From contig MU001695.1 of assembly GCA_010093515.1 (NCBI GenBank), positions 64,750 through 128,749 of the forward strand: a stretch of DNA of 64,000 nucleotides. Reading direction: 5' to 3'. This document shows, piece by piece, positions 57,833 through 64,000 of the stretch. Both the position numbers and the translations under genes were made by a program. The notes below the pieces were generated by a model. It saw nothing but the letters and a program-made list of their open reading frames with translations. It made no database searches and was not told where the DNA came from. This stretch comes from Lineolata rhizophorae. Taxonomy: Eukaryota; Ascomycota; Dothideomycetes; Lineolatales; Lineolataceae. How positions within the stretch are numbered: the stretch's first letter is position 1; each line of letters opens with the position of its first letter.

Positions 57833-59192
57833 AGGCGAGGGGTGGTTTAGGTTTCTCTTTTGGCCTGTGATGACGGACGGAGGGGGTTGGGTCGATGGGG
57901 TAGGTGGTGAGAAAGCGAGTTGAGTGGTAGGTAATGAAATTCTTGGAGTGGGATAAAGGAAGGGGAGTTTAGGCGAGGTTGCCTGGGGTGAGTTTGGTCC
58001 TTTCTTCGAGATTACCTTGTTTTTTTCTGTGGCCCCCGTGTCGAATCAGCCTTTTTGTACATTCTCCTTTTGAAATAGCGCACCATGTTTGATGGATGTC
58101 CGTGATTGGTGTGCGAAGAGTATCGTCGTAGTATTACCGGGTTATCGGACTGCGTTTCTACCCCTTTTGTCGTTAAGCGGCATCGTATGGCCCGAGATAT
58201 CTTGGGCTATACTGCTACGGTCGCGTGGCGAGTAGGCCATGGCGGTTACGTGGGAATAAATGTTCCACTAGGTCAAAGCACCTTGGAAGTATCTGAACAC
58301 TACGTGTTCGGTACTAGACTTTGCGAGGCTAGGACGATATAGTACCCTCCTACCATTTACAAGCACTTGGTCTGGGCTTCACGTTAGGTTCGAAGGCCTA
58401 AGCCTCGACCTATACAAACGGCCGGCTAATGTAGTACCAAGCTCAGGCCATGTTCGGATGATTGAGTTAACAACACTAGCATCGCGGGACATAGCGAGAG
58501 CTTTCCTTGATGGTTCCCCTGCTTTGTCTATATATGCTAAATCTCTCGAACGCGCCTCCCACATTTTCACAAGCTGCCAGCTACATAGCGTACTACAAGT
58601 ACCAATACGCTTGCCAGCTCATTCGCTCGCCACCTTTTTCTCTAGGTCACAAGTACAATTCAAGCTCCCCAACCGCCAGAGTACCTCCCTGCCAACGCAG
58701 TCAAACATGCGGGCGCAGAGAAACAAGAATCGTAGGAAAACTAAAAAAGGAAATTGCAATGCCAACTCCCGCACAATAACTAGGGCAGGTACATGCTCTG
58801 CGGATGAGGTAGCATTCACCAAATTTTCCGTGGTAAGCTGTAGTCTTTTTTTCTTTTTTATATTGTTTCATTTCTCCATTTTTGTTTTGACTCCCTTTCG
58901 TTCAGCCATTCTCGTCGATCCGTCGACTCCTCCGACTCTGAGTCGTCGTCCTCCTCTCTCGTTGGTTGGATGTGTTTCTGTTTGAGGACAATAGATGACC
59001 ATGTGGACAGTGAGAAGGAAGACTCCAAACATTAACTGTCACGTGCCAGCCTCAAAACAATGCCAATACATAAAAAAGAAAAAAATTGCTTACAAAGGAG
59101 GAAAATAGAAATAGAAGAGAGACAGACCAAAAAAAAAAAAATAAAAGAATTTCCCCGACTCAACACGGCGTGCCAACAGGTAGCCCCCGTCC
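57833..59192. other. Convergent intergenic region between PAN2 and PEPCK
   Basis: 1.36 kb holding both 3' UTRs. It contains T-rich (58021-58027, 58848-58870) and A-rich (59080-59150) tracts on opposite sides, as expected for two facing transcript ends. ORFs of 78 and 175 codons have no recognisable domain. I see no RNA gene. Confidence 0.55.
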
Positions 59193-60254
59193 CTACACCT
59201 GCGGCCCTGCCTTCACAACCTCGTCCGTCGCCTCATCCTCGTACTTCTTGAAGTTCTCCCTAAACAGCTGCGCCAGCTTAGTCACCTCGTCGCCGAACTC
59301 GGCCGTGCCGGTCCAGCTGCGCTTGGGGTTGAGCAGCTCGTCGGGCACGCCCGAGCAGGTGCGGGGCACCGACAGGTTGAACACGTCGTAGACCTCGTAG
59401 TCGGCCTTTGCGAGCTCGCCCGAGTGGATGGCGTCGAGGATGGCGCGCGTGTACTTGAGCGGGCAGCGCTTGCCGCCCGTGGTGGCGCCGGCGCCCACCC
59501 AGCCCGTGTTGAGCAGCCACGCGTTGGCGTTGTGCGCCGCGATCTTGTCCGCCAGCATGCGCGCGTACCGCATCGGGTGCAGCGCCAGGAACGGCTGCGC
59601 GAAGCACGACGAGAAGGTCGCCTGCGGCTCCGTCACCCCTTGCTCCGTGCCCGCCATCTTGGACGTGTAGCCCGAGATGAAGTGGAACATGGTCTGCTCC
59701 GAGTTGAGCTTCGAGATGGGCGGTAGCACCCCGCGCGCGTCGCACGTCAGCAGGATGATGTTGGACGGGTGGTTCGTCGACTGGCAGGGGATCTTGGTGT
59801 TTTCGATGTACTCGATCGGGTACGCACTGCAAGGTCACGTGAGTCACCATGAACATCGAAATGAGGAGCGTTGGTGTGTTGAAAGGATAGAACTTACCAC
59901 CGCGTGTTCTCGGTCAAGGTGGCGTCGTCATAGTCGACGACGCGGGAGATGGGATCGAAGACGACGTTCTCGAGCACGGAGCCGAAGCGGATGGCGTTGA
60001 AGATGTCGGGCTCCTTCTCGGCCGACAGGCCGATGCACTTTGCGTAGCAGCCGCCCTCAATGTTGAAGACGCCGCGGTCGGACCAGCAGTGCTCGTCGTC
60101 GCCGATGAGCGCGCGCTTCGGGTCCGCGCTCAGCGTCGTCTTGCCTGTGCCCGACAGGCCGAAGAAGACGGTCACGTCGCCGTTGGCGCCCTCGTTGGCC
60201 GACGAGTGCAGCGTCAAGACGTTGTGCTTGACGGGCATCTCGTAGAAGAGCACG

Positions 60255-60292
<38 letters not shown>

Positions 60293-61797
60293 GCCCAGGA
60301 TCACCATTTCCTGGTCCTTGAAGTTGATGGCCACCGACGTCGCGCTGGTCATGCCCGTCGTGAAGCGGTTGGCCGGGAAGGCGCCCGCGTTGTAGATGGT
60401 GTAGTCCGGGTGGAAGCCCTCGAGCTCCTCGCGCGTCGGCCGGATCAACATGTTGCGCATGAAGAGGGCGTGGTAGGCGCGCGCGCAGACGACACGCACG
60501 CGGATGCGGTAGCGCTCGTCCCAGCCGGCGTAGCCATCAACGACATAGATGCGGTTGCGAGTGTTGAGATAGTCGACGGCGCGCTCGCGGTTGATGCGCC
60601 ACACCTAATTGCAGAGAGGACGCGGGTTAGCCTGGCTCTTTGTTTCTGCCGTTCTTTTTCCTTTGGCCGCGCCGCCCCTTCCATCCTGAAGCTATTTTGA
60701 CGAGGAAAAGCAAGAATAATGGAACGACGATGAGGGGATGGAGAGCGGGGCACGTGACAGGGCGTGGTGGGGTAATTTTCTGAGGGGCGGGCGCGTGTGT
60801 CTTGGCGGCTCCGCTGCAGGCTGACGGCTGCGGGGCACGCCAAGGCGCGTGGCCCGGCGCGACTGCCCCCTGGCGCGGCTGCCCCCTGCACCGGCCGAAA
60901 ATGACGCGGGACAAACCGCCACCAGCCATGCACCACGCACATGACGTCTAGCGCGGGGAACATGTGCCGAGGGGAAGCAGACGCCCTGCGCGGCCGCCGC
61001 AGCAGCCAGACGCACGACACATGCAGGCGGGGAAACTTTCGGGACGGGGCCCGACGGGGGCAAATGGTTTTGTGATGCTCCCCAATCCAGCTGTCTTCAG
61101 CTGCGCCAATTCGCAAAAAAAAAAAATGGGCTTACCTCTGGCGACATGGGCTTGTTCACCGGTCCCCACCAAACATCGCTCGAGGAGCCTTCCTCCTGCA
61201 CGATGCGCTTGTCCGACGGGGAGCGGCCCGTCTTGGCTCCAGAATAGGCCGACAGAGCGCCCGTGGACGTGATGGCCGAGCCCGTTTCATAGACTAGGGC
61301 ATCCTCGTACAGCGCGGCCACGGACGGGTTGGCAATCTGCCGGATTGAGCGATTAGCGGCCAATGCGGGAAGGACAGAAGGTGAGACTGCTAGATTGGCT
61401 CGTGCGACGTTTTTAGGGAATTCCCGGAAACGGGAAGGGTGAGGTAAACGAAAGCCGAGGGAAAGGAAGAGGAGGGTTTGGGTCGGTGCTACTCACAATT
61501 GCAACGCGGGTGTAGTCAATGTGCGCCTTCTCGTGGAGCTCCTCCTCGATTTCGGTGTGCTCCTTCTGGGGCCTGCGTAAGTGGTCGACGTGTGAGCTCC
61601 ATGAACCCAAAACGATATCTTGGCAACCGGTGCTAGCTCCGAGGGCGACACGGCCCTACTAGAGCATTGAAGCGGCTGCGGGGACGTGGGCGGGTAGGCA
61701 GGCGTAGATACAAAGTAGTAGTAGTAGAAGAGCGTGGAGTAACTCACTGGACACCACCAGGGTGCAGGGCGGTTTTGTTGACGCTGTTGGCGACCAT
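59193..61797 (-). CDS. acuF: Phosphoenolpyruvate carboxykinase (ATP), 555 aa
   Basis: CDS = complement(join(59193..59826, 59898..60604, 61136..61336, 61497..61572, 61748..61797)). Splices rebuild [65 protein letters not shown] and [15 protein letters not shown]. The enzyme converts oxaloacetate and ATP to phosphoenolpyruvate and CO2 (EC 4.1.1.49), the committed step of gluconeogenesis in the cytosol. Marks are [17 protein letters not shown], the kinase loop [13 protein letters not shown] (about 256-268), the metal-site sequence [14 protein letters not shown], and [22 protein letters not shown]. Length is normal for fungi. Intron 60605-61135 is 531 nt, far longer than the others in the window. 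Expression is probably under AcuK/AcuM and carbon-source control, as in Aspergillus; the regulator homologue is in this same window. The ATG at 61797 gives the standard N-terminus. Confidence 0.96.
60605..61135 (-). other. Long (531-nt) intron of the PEPCK gene
   Basis: Donor GTAAGC at 61135-61130 and acceptor TTAG before VWRIN. Unlike the neighbouring 71-175-nt introns it is long and GC-rich, with an A12-13 (U-rich in transcript) tract just inside the donor near 61115-61127. Both flanking exons are required by the conserved protein sequence, so the intron is real although its length is unusual. Confidence 0.85.
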
Positions 61798-61926
61798 GCT
61801 GTTCAGAGATCTGATCAAAGAGGTCGAATGGTAGTTGCTCTTCTGTTGCTTCGACACCTGTTGTCGAGCGAAGTCTTGGGCGAGGGGACCGGGTGACGCG
61901 GTCCTGATCGGCGGGGTCCCGGTGCC

Positions 61927-61933
61927 TTTAAAT
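61927..61933 (-). promoter_or_regulatory. TATA-like element of the PEPCK gene
   Basis: ATTTAAA on the minus strand, about 130 bp before the start codon and isolated in otherwise GC-rich DNA. Position and sequence suit a TATA box, but no transcription start is known. Confidence 0.35.
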
Positions 61934-61960
61934 GCCATGACGACGGCGGGCGAGCGCGGA

Positions 61961-61998
<38 letters not shown>
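61961..61998. repeat. (GGC)n trinucleotide repeat upstream of PEPCK
   Basis: A nearly perfect run of about 12 GGC units just upstream of the TATA-like element, about 165-200 bp before the PEPCK start codon. Confidence 0.93.
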
Positions 61999-62217
61999 CG
62001 AGCACGACGACAACGGCTCGGGCTGGACGAGGCTCCTTACTCCAACGAGCGGCGTTCCAGCTGCTCGTCCCGGACGCGGCGACGACGACTGCCAGTAGGA
62101 CCCTAGCTTGGCCCCGGATTCGTCCCTGCGGGCTTCCTGATTGGGCGGCGGCGCCTCCAAGCGGCACTGCCGAGGATACGTTACGCCGGGGGCTGTTCCT
62201 GGCGGTTCCGACGGGCT

Positions 62218-62230
62218 CGGGTCCGGACGG
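62218..62230 (-). promoter_or_regulatory. CCG-N7-CCG, candidate AcuK/AcuM site of the PEPCK promoter
   Basis: The plus strand reads CGGGTCCGGACGG, so the minus (transcribed-direction) strand has CCG-N7-CCG about 420 bp upstream of the PEPCK start. This spacing is the motif reported for the gluconeogenic activators AcuK and AcuM. In GC-rich sequence such a match is expected by chance every few hundred bases, so the site is suggestive only. Confidence 0.3.
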
Positions 62231-64000
62231 AACGCGCGAGACGGCGTGCCTGGGAGCTGCTTCTGGGCGGCGGCGCGGCGGCGGCGGCGGCCTGGGGCAA
62301 CAGCTGTGGGGCGTTTCAAGCCCAAGGGCGCAGCGGTAGCGGTGTTGGCGGCGATGGTAGCGCCGTCGGGATTGGCGACGGCGGAGGCGGTGCTAGCGGG
62401 AGTTGTGGTAAGGCCAAGGGGCGGAGGAGTAAGAAAGGCGTAACCTTTGGGGGTAGTGCTGGTAGCGGTGGAGTAAAGAAGAGTAGTGCCGGCGGCAGCG
62501 GCAGTAGGAGCAGCAGCAGCCGTAAATGTGGAGTCCTCAGAATAGCGGCGGCAGAGATAGCAGCAGTGAAGTCTGGGCACGCGAGCAGCGGCAGCAGGTG
62601 TTGCAGACACAAAGGCCGTCCGAGGACTATTAGTAGTCGTCGACGGTGGCTTCTTCGTTTGCTTCAACACAAAGCTCTGGAATCCCAACAAAGCGCGTCC
62701 TCCAGCTTCTCGACGATGCCGCCGGGGTGGCAGCGGCGCCCTTCTTGAGCACCGCGCGACCCAGCCCGCAGCCATGGGCGGTGACGAAATGTCCTCTGGC
62801 CCGCCCGGCTCCGGCGCGCATCACAGAACATCATCAGGCGCTCGCGCAAATGGGATGGGGAGACGGGGGAGAGGGGTGTGCGGTTCCGGCCGAGGTGTCT
62901 CCGTCCTCGTCCGCGTCCTCGTCTCCGTCCTCGACGGGCGCGCGGGAGTGGCGGCGGCAGGCCTGCGCTGCACGGCTGCGGGCCTGCGTTGCCCCGAACA
63001 GAACGACAGGCCCAGACCGCGACCAACGCGGAGAGGCAAATCGAGCGAACTTGTCCAGCCGGCGGTTAACGGCGGGGTGGCCGCGCGGGCGCCGGACGCG
63101 CGAGTATCTGGCCCTTTCTTTTCTTACGCTTACCATACGCGGACTTCTACATGCTGTGTAGGGTACATTGGTTACGCCCGGGCTGCATCCCCGCCGCGCA
63201 TCCACGCGCGCCCACCCCGGCGCGAGGTAGGGTTGGCCCGCGTATGAAGGTAGCAGTGGGTACCTACGCCCTGGGCGAACGGAGGGCTGCCGTTCGAACC
63301 ACTTAAAATCCCCAGCCCATGTGCCGGGCGTCGGCCAAACACAATCGCCGTTTTACTTCACACTTACGAGAGAAAAGCCCAGGCGTCGATGCGTGCCGCT
63401 TGCAACGATCCACGACTAGCCAGCTTCGTAACGTTTGCAGCCGTCTGTCTGGGCGCGCTGGTGACCGCTGAGGGGGGGGCCTGGATCGTAGATGAGGCAC
63501 AAATCACGATATGCGGGCACCCCGCACCCCTGTCAGCCTTGACGACATGCCGTGCGGCCATGCTGTGCGGTGCGGAGCACATCTCGGGACCCATGAAAGG
63601 CGCAAACGCCCAGGGCTCTGGACAGACGCACGTCCGGGGATCGCCGCCGCGCTTTTTTGCCGTTGGCCCGAGGCGAAACGAACGACTGACGACGACTTGA
63701 CGATAGTCAAGCAAGGAGGAGCCAGCAGTTGTCTTGTCCACTACTGATCGGAGAATTTCCCACAGGCTTCCTCCCGAGGAATCGAAGGGGGGAAGGGAGC
63801 GTGGAAGGACGTAAGAGAACGTAACATGACTCCAAGCCGTGCGTGTCGACGGCGACTGCTCCGCGCGCTCTCGGAAACAGGGCCCAAATGGTCGTACGGA
63901 AACCGCTGCATCCATCCGACGGAGGTTATCGTGGGGGTATCTTTGGAAGCCCTAGCATATCGCCCGGCCCACACTAAATCCAAAAGCCTGGAGAATCGAG

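Larger units (their letters stand above)
61798..64000. promoter_or_regulatory. PEPCK upstream region and right window end, no gene seen
   Basis: This is the PEPCK promoter side. A 343-codon frame (61744-62775, -) runs through the first exon into the upstream DNA, but it is poly-Pro/Ala/Thr low complexity and is not conserved with PEPCK, whose N-terminus starts at MVANSV. SYGGRG words that could bind a CreA-type repressor occur (CCGGGG at 62186-62191, CTGGGG at 62292-62297), but such words are common in GC-rich DNA. From 63.1 kb to the end only antisense pairs of short frames occur (for example 63364-63915, -), with no domain I know. Confidence 0.5.

Noticed and set aside
61798-62775. Upstream extension of the first PEPCK exon as an N-terminal coding region
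   Set aside because: The extension is Pro/Ala/Thr low complexity including homopolymers. Fungal PEPCK begins at the equivalent of [15 protein letters not shown], which has its own ATG.
63364-63915. 183-codon ORF near the right window end
   Set aside because: Open on both strands over the same span, with no domain and no splice or context support.

Overview
The window is nuclear DNA of a filamentous ascomycete (Pezizomycotina, most likely a Sordariomycete). The evidence is short introns (about 50-330 nt, GTAAGT/GTGAGT donors, YAG acceptors), GC-rich coding sequence with low-complexity insertions, and gene content typical of that group: a HET-domain protein, a filamentous-type AP-1 factor, a GPI-type phospholipase B, and an AcuK/Ert1-type gluconeogenesis regulator. 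There are no bacterial operons, CRISPR arrays or intact transposons. I rebuilt exon-intron structures by hand; for every multi-exon gene the exons sum to a whole number of codons and the junctions restore conserved family sequence.

Layout, left to right. 118-1170 is an unrecognised single-exon ORF. 2387-7445 (-) is a 1656-aa F-box-like, cysteine-rich protein. 9744-10920 (+) is an SMN/SPF30-type Tudor splicing factor. 11514-13499 (-) is a HET-domain protein. 14178-15021 (+) is riboflavin kinase. 16673-20159 (-) is the AcuK/Ert1-like Zn2Cys6-PAS regulator, with a 6.4-kb gene-poor, repeat-rich region upstream. 26537-29929 (-) is an 11-exon MFS drug:proton antiporter. 32823-34440 (-) is a secreted intradiol dioxygenase. 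36154-37446 (-) is an uncharacterised proline-rich protein. 40281-42542 (-) is a Yap1/AP-1 bZIP factor. 45120-47274 (-) is phospholipase B. 48824-50073 (-) is a proteasome alpha subunit (PSMA4/Pre9 type), divergent from 50730-52829 (+), a WW/FF splicing factor (Urn1/Dre4 type). 53561-57832 (+) is PAN2, convergent with PEPCK at 59193-61797 (-).

Most of these are single housekeeping or regulatory genes without an evident shared operation. The clearest functional link is between the AcuK/Ert1-like regulator and PEPCK, its classical target in other fungi. A CCG-N7-CCG sequence lies about 420 bp upstream of the PEPCK start. The AP-1 factor, the MFS exporter and the intradiol dioxygenase would fit a stress or aromatic-compound theme, but that is inference only. 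The gene-poor intervals (20.2-26.5, 29.9-32.8, 37.4-40.3 and 42.5-45.1 kb) hold homopolymers, tetranucleotide repeats and short ORFs without recognisable domains. I saw no convincing novel multi-gene system; the best leads are listed as findings.
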